Shown: positions 1 to 6,909 of the stretch, one piece after another | Numbering within the stretch: position 1 is the stretch's first letter | Layout: each line of letters begins with the position of its first letter | NCBI RefSeq assembly: GCF_029017505.1 | Contig: NZ_JAQGEI010000029.1 | Coordinates: forward strand, 1 to 64,000 | Direction: 5' to 3' | DNA length: 64,000 bases | Source of the DNA: Sedimenticola hydrogenitrophicus | GTDB taxonomy: Bacteria > Pseudomonadota > Gammaproteobacteria > Chromatiales > Chromatiaceae | Program-made: the position numbers and the translations under genes | Notes under the pieces: model-generated | Databases searched by the model: none | Seen by the model: only the letters and a program-made list of their open reading frames with translations | Told to the model about the DNA's origin: nothing

Positions 1-414
1 CATGGTGTTGGTCCATGGGCTCTTATCGAAAAGGAAACGTCCACCCTTATTGGTTTCTGCGGGGTAGGCCCGGAGCGGGTCGGCGATGTGGAAGAGATCA
101 ATCTCGGATATCGGTTGGCGCAGCGGTGCTGGGGGAAAGGTCTCGCCACTGAGTCGGCGCTTGCGGCTCTCGCCTATGCATTTGGAACTAGGGCGTGCGA
201 TTCCGTCGTGGTCATTATCGAGCCTGAACACGTTGCGTCATTGCGAGTCGCTGAAAAGGCCGGATTCTGTCAATTCCAGGAGGTCGCGTTTCATGGAAAG
301 ACGGTTCGATTGTATCGACTGACTCATGACGATTGGACCAAATCGCATAATATAGTTTTTGATCTGACCCCAAACAAAATTGCAAACAAATGGATGACCC
401 CAAACAAATGTTGA
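1..414 (+). CDS. GNAT family N-acetyltransferase (5'-truncated by window edge)
   Basis: The frame is open from the first base, so the N-terminus lies outside the window. The visible 137 residues match the C-terminal half of a RimJ/RimL-type GNAT acetyltransferase, which moves acetyl from acetyl-CoA to an amine. They show the 'TLIGFCGV' strand, the 'EINLGYRLAQRCWGKGLATE' acetyl-CoA pyrophosphate-binding stretch, and the final 'N/EH.AS.RVAEKAGF' motif. The last 25 residues (ending 'NKWMTPNKC') look unlike the family; the DNA there carries a 14-bp direct repeat (TGACCCCAAACAAA at 365-378 and 395-408), so the natural C-terminus may have been replaced at a recombination junction. The substrate is unknown. 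Its place just before an attC-like site suggests it is, or was, a gene cassette. Confidence 0.8.
   Translation, partial: HGVGPWALIEKETSTLIGFCGVGPERVGDVEEINLGYRLAQRCWGKGLATESALAALAYAFGTRACDSVVVIIEPEHVASLRVAEKAGFCQFQEVAFHGKTVRLYRLTHDDWTKSHNIVFDLTPNKIANKWMTPNKC
365..408. repeat. 14-bp direct repeat at end of GNAT gene
   Basis: TGACCCCAAACAAA occurs at 365-378 and again at 395-408, exactly 30 bp apart. The repeat lies inside the last codons of the acetyltransferase frame and just before a decayed coding fragment. It may mark a recombination junction. Confidence 0.7.
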
Positions 415-535
415 GATTTACTGCTCGGGCACAGATCGGCGGCTTGCCGAACTCAAGAAGCGCTACGCTGACAACTCTGTCGTACTTTCCCTGTTAGGGA
501 AGTACGAGCCCGCAATTGAGGTGGCCTGCCAATGA
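413..535 (+). pseudogene. C-terminal fragment of an unknown cassette gene
   Basis: In the frame ending with TGA at 533-535 the translation runs 'TDRRLAELKKRYADNSVVLS' and on to 'LLGKYEPAIEVACQ', which has the composition of a real helical protein C-terminus. No start codon or ribosome site precedes it; the frame closes upstream at 395-397, within the direct repeat. It stops one base before the attC-like site at 537, which is where a cassette gene should end. I read it as the tail of a truncated integron cassette gene. No family recognised. Confidence 0.45.
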
Positions 536-536
536 G

Positions 537-596
537 GCCTAACAGTTCATTCAAGCCGACGCCGCTTCGCGGCTCGGCTTAATTCAGGCGTTCGCC
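537..596 (+). other. integron attC-like (59-base element) site
   Basis: The 60-bp segment begins with GCCTAAC, which fits the RYYYAAC core, and ends with GCGTTCGCC, a degenerate match to the complementary GTTRRRY core. Between them are nested inverted repeats: AAGCCGA pairing with TCGGCTT, and GCCGC-TTC-GCGGC at the tip. This is the folded arrangement of attC sites, and the inner sequence closely resembles attC sites I remember from mobile-integron aadA/dfr cassettes. The 3' core is mutated, so the site may be poorly active. No integrase gene is visible. Confidence 0.65.
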
Positions 597-630
597 AGGA
601 AAAAGGTCGAGGGCAGATACTCGCTAAGGA

Positions 631-1023
631 TTAAGAAGAAAGAGAAACGGCAATAGACGGGAAAGCAGCAAGTATTTTCTTGTCTGTAGTGACGAGAGGG
701 ACCGAAAGGCGTGTGGCTAATGACACAAATTCACAATCGTAAGCGGAGCAGCCGGAATCAATAGCGAGGTGCAGGACGTCAAAGCTGTTCACCTCGTATT
801 CACGGTCCGATAGAAGAGCCTCAGCTTCAGTCTGTATCGCGAAGGCCTCGTCGAAGTCCAGAAGTTTCTTGCGAAGGTACAAGGCGAGCACGTTTCGTAA
901 CTCACTTCGCCAAAGAACGGGTGCGGCCCATTCAGAATCATGAACCAGGAGTTCCTCGGCTTTCTGGGTGAACTCTGTTGGAAGGTAGAGATAAGCGATT
1001 ACGTTCGTATCAACAACGATCAT
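631..1023 (-). CDS. VapC-like PIN-domain ribonuclease toxin
   Basis: A 130-residue PIN-domain protein, the usual VapC length. It opens with 'MIVVDTNVIAYLYLP', giving the first catalytic Asp (D5) and the following Asn; conserved acidic residues follow in 'WRSELRNVL' and 'NSFDVLHLAIDSGCSAYDCE', and 'LVTTDKKI' supplies the last motif. VapC toxins cleave tRNA or rRNA and stop translation. It overlaps the preceding antitoxin gene by 4 nt (ATGA at 1020-1023), so the two are translationally coupled. The pair lies directly beyond the attC-like site and on the opposite strand; toxin-antitoxin cassettes are common in chromosomal integrons. The RNA target cannot be told from sequence. Confidence 0.85.
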   Translation of the reverse strand: MIVVDTNVIAYLYLPTEFTQKAEELLVHDSEWAAPVLWRSELRNVLALYLRKKLLDFDEAFAIQTEAEALLSDREYEVNSFDVLHLAIDSGCSAYDCEFVSLATRLSVPLVTTDKKILAAFPSIAVSLSS

Positions 1024-1277
1024 GGGCGGCCCTGTTCAATAGCTTGGGCAATGTCTTTGGCACTGAACCTCCGGTCCTTGAGGCTTCCCCGGAGGGCTCG
1101 GGCACGAGCCAGGTGTTCGGAGGCGGGCACTCGAGAGGGCAAGAGAACCCGCTCAAGGCAAGCGATGGCCTCATTGTTGATGCTGCGGTGGTGAGATTTA
1201 GCAACTTCACGCAACCGGGCGTAAATATCTTCGGGAACGTTCTTCAGTGTAATGGAAGTTGGCATGGGCAGGTCCAT
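1020..1277 (-). CDS. VapB/FitA-like ribbon-helix-helix antitoxin
   Basis: About 85 residues. The N-terminus 'MPTSITLKNVPEDIYARLRE' is a ribbon-helix-helix DNA-binding segment of the Arc/FitA type, followed by 'RSINNEAIACLERVL' and a flexible C-terminus that would wrap the PIN toxin. Possible starts are ATG at 1277, ATG at 1265 (giving MPTSITL) and an in-frame TTG at 1286. I prefer an ATG because the TTG lies inside the palindrome at 1283-1302. The gene precedes and overlaps the toxin gene, the normal antitoxin-first order. It probably represses its own operon through that palindrome. Confidence 0.8.
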   Translation of the reverse strand: MDLPMPTSITLKNVPEDIYARLREVAKSHHRSINNEAIACLERVLLPSRVPASEHLARARALRGSLKDRRFSAKDIAQAIEQGRP

Positions 1278-1282
1278 CGAAA

Positions 1283-1302
1283 CCAATATGGTGTCATATT
1301 GG
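1283..1302. promoter_or_regulatory. perfect palindrome upstream of vapBC, likely operator
   Basis: CCAATATG-GTGT-CATATTGG is an exact 8-bp inverted repeat with a 4-bp spacer. It sits 5 bp upstream of the antitoxin ATG at 1277. Ribbon-helix-helix antitoxins bind such palindromes to autoregulate. No convincing -35/-10 pair was seen next to it. Confidence 0.7.
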
Positions 1303-1719
1303 TGTTTCGTGGGGCCGATGTCAAGAGCCGAACCATGCGTTCAATCCGACCAACCTCCGCTGCGCTAGGGTCGGCGGGTTAACGCAACGTCAAGCGCAGC
1401 AGGACCATGCGTATTGAGCAATCAAAATAGCTTACCCACAATAAAAAGAATGATGGGTGTCCTGGAGTTGTTCCGGTCGTGCGTATTCCGGTGATCGTGA
1501 CCGATTTTCCCATCGACGAGACACTGGGGTCGTTCTCAACGAGGCGCGGCAGCCGACCGTGAACATTCACAAAAAACGGCCCTATTACATCGCGGGCCGT
1601 TGGCGCTTTTCCTCCATCATGACTGCAATCGGTTCGCTGGACTGGTGACCCCGGCAGCGCTCCTGCCCGGCACGTCGCCAGGGATCGGGCGATGGTGAGT
1701 TCGGCCGCACATGTCCCGG
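1303..1719. other. gene-poor stretch with a large imperfect dyad
   Basis: No convincing gene. At 1337-1385 an imperfect dyad starts with GCGTTCAATCCGACC and ends with GGTCGGCGGGTTAACGC. It could be a second, degenerate attC-like site closing the toxin-antitoxin cassette, or a transcription stop; its core boxes do not fit attC well. The rest (about 1440-1700) has no recognisable protein in any frame. Confidence 0.35.
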
Positions 1720-3123
1720 TTATAGGCACAAGTCGATGGTGGTCTCCGTGCCGCGATCCCAGCCGTCCCAGAGGAAATCGTCGGCCTGGCCGTCGGCGAT
1801 CAGGCGGAAGGCGTAGCGCACCTGCTCCTCGTAGAATTCACAGAAGGCGCCGGTGCGGTCCTGCCCACCGTTCATCTCCCAGGCTTCGGCGGGGCAGGGC
1901 GAGCCGCAGAAATGGCGGATGGCGCAGTCGCGGCAGGGCTGGAAGTGGTCGACGTTGCGCTCGGTGACCTTGCGGAAGGCCTCGCTCTCCAGCACCGTCT
2001 GTATCGGGTCGCGGAACAGGTTGCCGCCGTTGAACGCCTCCAGCCCGATGAATTCGCTGCACGGAAACAGGTCACCGCCGGGTGCCAGGGCGAAGAAGGC
2101 GCGTCCGCCACCACAGGGGGAAATGTCGCACATCAGCCGGCGCGCGGTGGGCGCCAGGATCGACAGCAGGATATTGGCGAAGTTGGCGACCACCAGTTTG
2201 CGCCCCGTCGCTTGGCAGAGCTGGTGGCTGCGCTCCAGTGCCGCCAGGAAGTGCCGGGCCAGCGCGGCGTCATCGGGGCGCACCTGGCGCGCGCCGGCGA
2301 GGGTGCAGCGCACCTGATTGAGCATGCAGGTGGGCACCTCGTAGTCATGAAACAGCTCCACCATCCGGGTCAGGTTGACCAGGTTTTCGGTGGTGGCGGT
2401 GGCGATGACGCTGTAGTGGGGGTAGCCGCGCAGCGCTTCCATCGCCGCCAGTACCTGGTTGTGGACGCTCTTGCCGGTCCAGGTGAGACGGGTGCGGTCG
2501 GTAATGGCCGCCAGCGGGCCGTCCAGGGAGAGGCCGATACTCACCCCGCGGGCGGTGAGGAAGTCGATGGCCTTGCTGTCCAGTTTGGTGCCGTTGGTCT
2601 GGACCCCGAACCGGAAGTCGCCGTCGAACGCATCGATGGCGGCGAACAGCGCCTTCTTGTTCATCAGTGGTTCGGCGCCATGAAAAATGATCTGCGGCTG
2701 GCGGCCGTCGTCGAGCGTGCCGGCGAAGTGCTCCTTGAGGCGGGCCAGGGCCTCGATCAATCGCTCGCTGCTCATCTGCTGGCCGTGTTTGCGCATCTCC
2801 CCCGGGATATAGCAGTAGGTGCAGTCCAGGTTACAGAGCTCGGTGGGATTGACATAGACCGCCGAGGGTTTGAGGCCGAAGCGCAGCATGCGCATCTCCT
2901 CGGCCATGGCGGCGGCCTGATCCCGGTAGGCCGCGGCCAGTTCGCCGTCGGCGATGACGTCCGCCAGTCGCTCTTTGTGCACCAGCGCCCAGAAGGCGGT
3001 CTCCGGATTGAGCATCGCCAGGTAGTCGGTGTGGCCGATATCGATCGGTACCAGCGGGGCGCCGTTGCCGCTGTTCAGGTAGTTGCCCCGGGAGGGGGCA
3101 TGGAAGTCGGTTGTCCCGCTCAT
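1720..3123 (-). CDS. cbpB: CbpB-type peptide-modifying radical SAM/SPASM enzyme
   Basis: 467 residues. The radical SAM cluster motif CNLDCTYC places Cys at 97, 101 and 104, and binds the 4Fe-4S cluster that cleaves S-adenosylmethionine. Downstream are 'IIFHGAEPL' and 'GVQTNGT', typical of peptide-modifying members. The last third is a SPASM domain with many Cys: 'CDISPCGGG', 'GDLFPCSEF', 'CRDCAIRHFCGSPCPAE' and a final 'CEFYEEQ', enough for two auxiliary clusters. Its ATG overlaps the stop of the upstream peptide gene (ATGA at 3120-3123) behind a GGAGGGGG stretch. A radical SAM/SPASM enzyme coupled to a short Cys-containing peptide under a cobalamin riboswitch is the hallmark of the CbpA/CbpB family as I remember it. 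The chemistry is unknown; a thioether or other crosslink at the single core Cys is plausible. Confidence 0.8.
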   Translation of the reverse strand: MSGTTDFHAPSRGNYLNSGNGAPLVPIDIGHTDYLAMLNPETAFWALVHKERLADVIADGELAAAYRDQAAAMAEEMRMLRFGLKPSAVYVNPTELCNLDCTYCYIPGEMRKHGQQMSSERLIEALARLKEHFAGTLDDGRQPQIIFHGAEPLMNKKALFAAIDAFDGDFRFGVQTNGTKLDSKAIDFLTARGVSIGLSLDGPLAAITDRTRLTWTGKSVHNQVLAAMEALRGYPHYSVIATATTENLVNLTRMVELFHDYEVPTCMLNQVRCTLAGARQVRPDDAALARHFLAALERSHQLCQATGRKLVVANFANILLSILAPTARRLMCDISPCGGGRAFFALAPGGDLFPCSEFIGLEAFNGGNLFRDPIQTVLESEAFRKVTERNVDHFQPCRDCAIRHFCGSPCPAEAWEMNGGQDRTGAFCEFYEEQVRYAFRLIADGQADDFLWDGWDRGTETTIDLCL

Positions 3124-3362
3124 TCATCCCCCTCCCCGAGGCGCTTTTTATCCATCAGGATGTAATGGGAGAGGCCGACGCCGTCGGCGCGGCAGCTTTT
3201 GCGGGAGGCCATGACGCTGGCCGTCGCTGCGTGGGGATGCGGCCCACTCTCCGTCAGCGCCTGTTTATCCATCAGGATGTAGTGGGAGAGGCCCACGCCA
3301 TCGGCGCGGCAGCTTTTGCGAAGCGCAATCACCGACGCTTCCGGTTGTGGTTTCCTGTTCAT
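3120..3362 (-). CDS. cbpA: CbpA-type modified-peptide precursor with two core copies
   Basis: 80 residues. Start ATG at 3362 is chosen because AGGAG lies 8 nt upstream; longer readings run into the riboswitch terminator. The peptide has two near-identical units about 39 residues apart: each contains 'RKSCRADGVGLSHYILMDK', preceded by an 'ASV.A' stretch. Residues 15-33 and 54-72 are identical. Each unit has one Cys, one His and one Tyr, candidates for modification by the coupled radical SAM enzyme. The tail is acidic ('LGEGDE'). There is no signal peptide and no visible protease or exporter nearby. Controlled by the riboswitch and terminator upstream, so made when cobalamin is scarce. Confidence 0.8.
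   Translation of the reverse strand: MNRKPQPEASVIALRKSCRADGVGLSHYILMDKQALTESGPHPHAATASVMASRKSCRADGVGLSHYILMDKKRLGEGDE
3147..3203 (-). repeat. core repeat copy 2 of the cbpA gene
   Basis: 57-bp segment nearly identical (four differences seen) to 3264-3320, with a 117-bp period. It encodes the second 'RKSCRADGVGLSHYILMDK' unit. The differences I see are synonymous, so selection has kept the peptide while DNA drifted. Confidence 0.9.
3264..3320 (-). repeat. core repeat copy 1 of the cbpA gene
   Basis: 57-bp partner of the segment at 3147-3203, encoding the first copy of the peptide core. The in-frame 117-bp period (39 codons) points to tandem duplication of a whole precursor unit. Confidence 0.9.
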
Positions 3363-3430
3363 CCAAACGACTCCTGGGTTGTTGCCGTCCTGGTGACGGC
3401 GTTCAGACATGGAAACTGAATCACGGGCAT

Positions 3431-3473
3431 AAAAAAAGGTTCCGGCACACGCCCATGGGCGTGCGCCGGAACC
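3431..3473 (-). terminator. intrinsic terminator of the cobalamin riboswitch
   Basis: On the minus strand a 16-bp stem (GGTTCCGGCGCACGCC with its complement, one G-U pair) with a 3-nt loop is followed by seven T. It lies between the B12 aptamer and the precursor gene, so it is the expression platform: cobalamin binding should stop transcription here. Confidence 0.85.
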
Positions 3474-3499
3474 CTTACCATCAGGTCCGGTTGTCGGGA

Positions 3500-3665
3500 T
3501 GTTCAGCAAGTCTTCTGGCTTTCGGATCGTCCCTCGGCTGCGCCTTCCCAGCGGAGTCGACTCCACCAGTGGCCGGTCGTTGTGACCTGCAGCGTTGGTC
3601 CCCGATTACAGCGGCGGGCCCGCCCGGGATTCACACCCGGCTCCTTTGACTGAAATCCCATTTCT
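3500..3665 (-). promoter_or_regulatory. cobalamin (B12) riboswitch
   Basis: Read on the minus strand, the segment has the conserved parts of a cobalamin aptamer in order: 'GGGTGTGAATCCCGGGC' then 'CCGCCGCTGTAATCGGGGAC', 'GCCACTGG', 'GGGAAGGCGCAGCCGAGG' and the B12 box 'AAGCCAGAAGACTTGC' (3506-3522). It is followed by a terminator hairpin at 3431-3473 and then the cbpA/cbpB genes. Cobalamin should therefore switch this locus off. Confidence 0.93.
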
Positions 3666-3676
3666 AAAGCATGGCT

Positions 3677-3705
3677 ATTGTCGGGGCTGGGTTTGCCTGC
3701 GTCAA
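3677..3705 (-). promoter_or_regulatory. sigma70-like promoter for the riboswitch transcript
   Basis: On the minus strand TTGACG (3705-3700) and GACAAT (3682-3677) are separated by 17 bp, and the aptamer begins about a dozen bases downstream. Spacing and position fit; the -10 match is moderate. Confidence 0.55.
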
Positions 3706-3789
3706 GGCCGAGGCTAAGGACCCGCGCAAGACCACGACAGGCTGGACGGCAATGCCATAAATACTGAGTAATCTCCTATATTCTCCTTT

Positions 3790-4060
3790 GTGGATGTCCG
3801 ATCACAAACACCGGGCAGCTTCTACGACGGCGACAGCGGTCAGGTGTCCCCGCTGGACCAGGGACTGATCAACGAACACGTCCGCTACTCCTGGTTCAAG
3901 CCCTACGCCGGCGGACGCCATCCCTACGACGGCGAGACGATACCCGATTTTCAGCCCGGCCACGGCAGCGGCTATCTGTTGCAGGCGCTCGTCGCGCTGG
4001 ATCCGGCGCCGCCGCGGCTGCGTATCCTCACCGCCGAGATGGCGGCGCTGACCCCGTTCA
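3790..4060 (+). pseudogene. fragment of a NiFe-hydrogenase large subunit
   Basis: Frame 1 translates to 'FYDGDSGQVSPLDQGLINEH' then 'VRYSWFK' and 'GRHPYDGETIPDF'. These resemble the middle of group 1 NiFe-hydrogenase large subunits ('..HSWYK...LHPF.GET.P..'). The catalytic Cys motifs (RxCxxC and DPCxxC) are absent, and the fragment runs straight into unrelated sequence, so it cannot be functional. It probably records loss of an uptake hydrogenase operon. The match is by motif memory only. Confidence 0.55.
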
Positions 4061-4070
4061 GCCCTGGCCG

Positions 4071-4855
4071 GTGCACTCCGCCCTGTTCGAGACGGTGCGG
4101 CGTCAAGGGGTGTACGGTGCCGAGCACCGCCTGCGGGCCAGCGAGGCGCGGCTCAACGAGGCGCGGCTCAACGAGGCGCAGCGGATCGCCCGTCTGGGCA
4201 GCTGGGAGCTGGATCCGAAACACTTTGGTGCCTCCTATGCGGCATTTCTCGCCCTTGTTCACCCGGATGACCGTGCCCACGCGGAGGCGGCCTTCGCCAC
4301 CTCGCTGAAGACACGCCAACCCTATGACATCGTGCATCGTCTGCTGCTGCCCGGCGGGCGGGTAAAGTGGGTCAACGAGCGTTGCATCGCGGCGATATCG
4401 TGGCGACCGTCTCCCGGCTATTGGCGGAAACCGGTCTGCCGCCCGGGTGCCTGGAGCTGGCGCTTGCCGAACGGGATCTCATGCGCACCAGCCGACAGGA
4501 CCTGGATGAACTGGATGCGCTGCATGCCCTGGGCGTGCGCCTCGCCATCGACGGATTCGGCGCCGGCCAGTGCGCGCTCGCCACCCTGAACCGGCTGCCG
4601 GTGGGCAAGCTCAAGCTCGACCACTCGCTGATCGCGGACTGTTCCCCCGCGGCGGCGGGTATGGCGATGGTCCGTGCCGTGCTCGGACTGGGACAGGGGC
4701 TGGAGATGACCGTTGCCGCGGCGGGGGTGGAGAGGCGCTGCCAGGAACGCCGCCTGCGGGAGTACGGTTGCGGGCAGGTCCAGGGTGGTTACTTCGGTCC
4801 GCCGCTGGAGCCGGAGGCCTTCATGAATCTGCTCGCCTGTGCTAAAAAGGGGTAA
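4071..4855 (+). pseudogene. decayed PAS-(GGDEF)-EAL signalling protein
   Basis: Frame 3 (4071 to about 4390) encodes a coiled segment ('RASEARLNEARLNEAQRIAR') and a PAS domain ('FLALVHPDDRAHAEAAFATS', then 'VKWVNERC'). Frame 2 (from about 4390) encodes the C-terminal half of an EAL phosphodiesterase: 'LPPGCLELALAERDL', 'LAIDGFGAGQ', 'LKLDHSLI', ending 'VQGGYFGPPLEP'. The EAL signature, the whole GGDEF domain and the first half of the EAL domain are missing, and the DDFG motif reads DGFG. Deletion plus frameshift make it a pseudogene. Confidence 0.75.
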
Positions 4856-4878
4856 CAGGCTGACAGCCGGGTGCAATC

Positions 4879-5247
4879 ATGGCAGCAGAACATTCCAAGG
4901 ATAGACTCGATCGGGTGGTTACCGAGGCCCGCCGGGCGCGTGAAGCGCGCGAGAAAGGCTATCGCGAACAGGCGCTGAAGTTGTACCCCTGGGTGTGCGG
5001 GCGCTGCGCGCGCGAGTTCACCCGGGCAAATCTGCATGAGCTGACGGTGCACCACCGGGATCACAACCACGACAACAACCCGCCGGATGGCAGCAACTGG
5101 GAGCTGCTGTGCCTCTATTGTCATGACAACGAGCACTCGCGCTATATCGATGCGGAGTATGGCGATGCCGCCTCCGACACCGGGAACAAAACCACGACCT
5201 ACAATCCGTTTGCCGACCTGGGATCCCTGCTTAAGAATAAAAAGTGA
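4879..5247 (+). CDS. yajD: YajD-like HNH nuclease family protein
   Basis: 122 residues, close to E. coli YajD. A helical N-terminus rich in Arg and Glu precedes a zinc-ribbon/HNH domain: 'WVCGRCAREF' gives the first Cys pair, 'ELTVHHRDHNHDNNP' the catalytic HH...H region, and 'LLCLYCHDNEH' the second Cys pair with the final His. HNH proteins are metal-dependent nucleases, but the cellular role of YajD is unknown. Cytoplasmic, no signal peptide. It stands alone between gene remnants and repeats. Confidence 0.85.
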   Translation: MAAEHSKDRLDRVVTEARRAREAREKGYREQALKLYPWVCGRCAREFTRANLHELTVHHRDHNHDNNPPDGSNWELLCLYCHDNEHSRYIDAEYGDAASDTGNKTTTYNPFADLGSLLKNKK

Positions 5248-5314
5248 CACCCCGCCATTGCCGTTAAATTCGCGGATAAATCCACTCCTGCAAAGACATG
5301 TTCCCTCAATTGCC

Positions 5315-5385
5315 GTAGGGTGGATAAGCCGGTAGGCGCATCCACCATTGCAGCGGTGGATGCGCTTCGCTTATCCACCCTGCAG
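5315..5385. repeat. family A palindromic repeat (copy 1)
   Basis: GTAGGGTGGATAAGCC opens the element and GCTTATCCACCCTGC closes it, with an inner GGCGCATCCACC / GGTGGATGCGC pair, so the whole can fold into one long hairpin. Related copies occur at 7531-7642, 22122-22191 and 27379-27412. It is a short intergenic palindrome, REP/MITE-like. Confidence 0.85.
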
Positions 5386-5420
5386 GCTGTTCCCGGTGTT
5401 TGCAGGTGTTAACCAGTTTC

Positions 5421-5506
5421 GTAGGTTGGGGTGAGGAACGAACCCCAACATCATCGCGCCCACGCATGAAACCCCGTTGGGGTTCGCGGGCTCACCCCAA
5501 CCTACG
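5421..5506. repeat. family B palindromic repeat
   Basis: The 86-bp element begins GTAGGTTGGGGTGAGG and ends CTCACCCCAACCTACG, a near-perfect inverted repeat, with a second inner pair (GAACCCCAAC / GTTGGGGTTC). This GTAGGTTGGGGTGAG type is familiar from many gammaproteobacterial genomes. No gene lies between 5248 and 5593; the gap is filled by this and the family A element. Confidence 0.85.
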
Positions 5507-5593
5507 AGCTGAGTTAGATGGGTAATCAGGTTGAATTAAATACGATACCCAGGATGCTTCCGCGCCTCGATTTCAGATAACCCCTACAGCAGG

Positions 5594-6754
5594 TCAGTCG
5601 TTTATTTCAGTTATCTCGTGATGTTTTTCCGGCATGCTGGCGGGGCTCGCCAGTTGTACCCGGTTACGCCCGGATGACTTGGCGGCATAGAGCGCGCGGT
5701 CGGCGTCGTCAAGCAGCCGCTGGCCGATCGCCTGGCTGTCGCCGTCGTCGTCGGGCCGCAGCGCGGCCACCCCGATGGAGATCGTGACAGCAACCGTTTC
5801 CCCGCCATGCAGGGCGACCGGCTTGGCCTGGATCCTGTCGCGGATGCGTTCCGCCAGGTTGCCTGCCTCGGCGGCACCGGTCTGCGGCAGCAGCAGGGTG
5901 AACTCTTCGCCGCCGAAGCGGATGGCGATATCGGACAGGCGCAGGCACTCCTTGACCCTGAGTGCCAGCTCGCGCAGCACGCGGTCGCCGGCACCGTGGC
6001 CATGCCGGTCATTGATCTGCTTGAAATGGTCGGCATCGATAAACAGGCAGCTCAACGGGTACTGGTAACGCAACGCCCGGGTCACCTCCTCTTCGAGGCG
6101 GCGTTCCAGGTAGCGGCGGTTGTGCAGCCCGGTGAGGGCGTCGGTGAGTCCGGCGATCACCAGATGTTCGCGGTTGGCGGTGTTCTCCAGGCAGATGGCG
6201 CTGATGGTGGCCAGGCGGTTGAGGAAGTCGCTGGCGTGCCGGCGGGTAAAGCGCTCGGGGTCGTGGCTGCCCAGGCCGATGAAGCCGACCAGCCGCCCGC
6301 GCCGGATCATGGGCAGGATGGCGATGCTGCGCAGGTCGCCGGCCGTCGGAAACAGGGGGGCGTGCTCCTGTGCCAGATAGGCGCCGAGCCAGGGCGCCTT
6401 GTAACGGGCATGCCTGGGCGAGAAGGTGGTGATCTCATCGACGAAACGGATATCGCTGAGGCGGTCCGGCTCGATCCCGGAATGCAGCAGCAGGTGCCGC
6501 AGTTCGTGGTCCGGATCATGCAGTATCAGCTGGATGACGGGCAGGTCGAAGGAGGACTTCATGCCATCGGTCAGGCAGTCGAGCAGTTGCGGCAGGGATT
6601 CGGTGGCCAGCAGGGTCAGTTCGCGGTCATGGAACCGCTTCAACACCTCCTCGTTGTGGTGTGCCTCGCGGGTGAGACTGTCCAGCCGTTGCCTGAGCTG
6701 GCGATTGATGAAGGCCAGGTCAGAGAACGACGGGTTGGGAGGCGTCTTGGGCAT
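5594..6754 (-). CDS. diguanylate cyclase with N-terminal GAF-like/DUF484-type sensor domain
   Basis: 386 residues. The N-terminal 200 residues begin with a coiled helix ('LAFINRQLRQRLDSLTREAH') and continue as a GAF/DUF484-like sensor ('SIAILPMIRRGRLVGFIGLG'). A GGDEF domain follows ('DALTGLHNRRYLERRL', 'FIDADHFKQINDRHGHGAGD'), with an intact GGEEF active site and an RLSD inhibitory I-site five residues before it. It should make cyclic di-GMP from two GTP and be feedback inhibited. No transmembrane segment is seen, so the signal is probably cytoplasmic. ATG at 6754 has GGAG 8 nt upstream. It is monocistronic. Confidence 0.9.
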   Translation of the reverse strand: MPKTPPNPSFSDLAFINRQLRQRLDSLTREAHHNEEVLKRFHDRELTLLATESLPQLLDCLTDGMKSSFDLPVIQLILHDPDHELRHLLLHSGIEPDRLSDIRFVDEITTFSPRHARYKAPWLGAYLAQEHAPLFPTAGDLRSIAILPMIRRGRLVGFIGLGSHDPERFTRRHASDFLNRLATISAICLENTANREHLVIAGLTDALTGLHNRRYLERRLEEEVTRALRYQYPLSCLFIDADHFKQINDRHGHGAGDRVLRELALRVKECLRLSDIAIRFGGEEFTLLLPQTGAAEAGNLAERIRDRIQAKPVALHGGETVAVTISIGVAALRPDDDGDSQAIGQRLLDDADRALYAAKSSGRNRVQLASPASMPEKHHEITEIND

Positions 6755-6909
6755 GCGAGTGCTCCGTCAACGTGATAATTACGGATTCAGCGTCCCTCAA
6801 CTGTCGACCATCCGCAGCTGGGCTTGAGTTTGTCCATGTACATAATACCCGGAGTGGCGGTTTGTGCCAGTGACAGTGTGTGACAACAATATAGTAAGGA
6901 GTTTCACGG

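Noticed and set aside
1379..1729. 116-residue minus-strand open frame
   Set aside because: No ribosome site, no family resemblance, overlaps the dyad at 1337-1385 and the end of cbpB.
1912..3165. 417-residue plus-strand open frame
   Set aside because: It is exactly antisense to the radical SAM gene, has no recognisable domain, and its length follows from the GC-rich codons of the real gene.
3363..3566. N-terminal extension of the CbpA frame
   Set aside because: It would translate the riboswitch aptamer and terminator; a good ribosome site exists only before ATG 3362.
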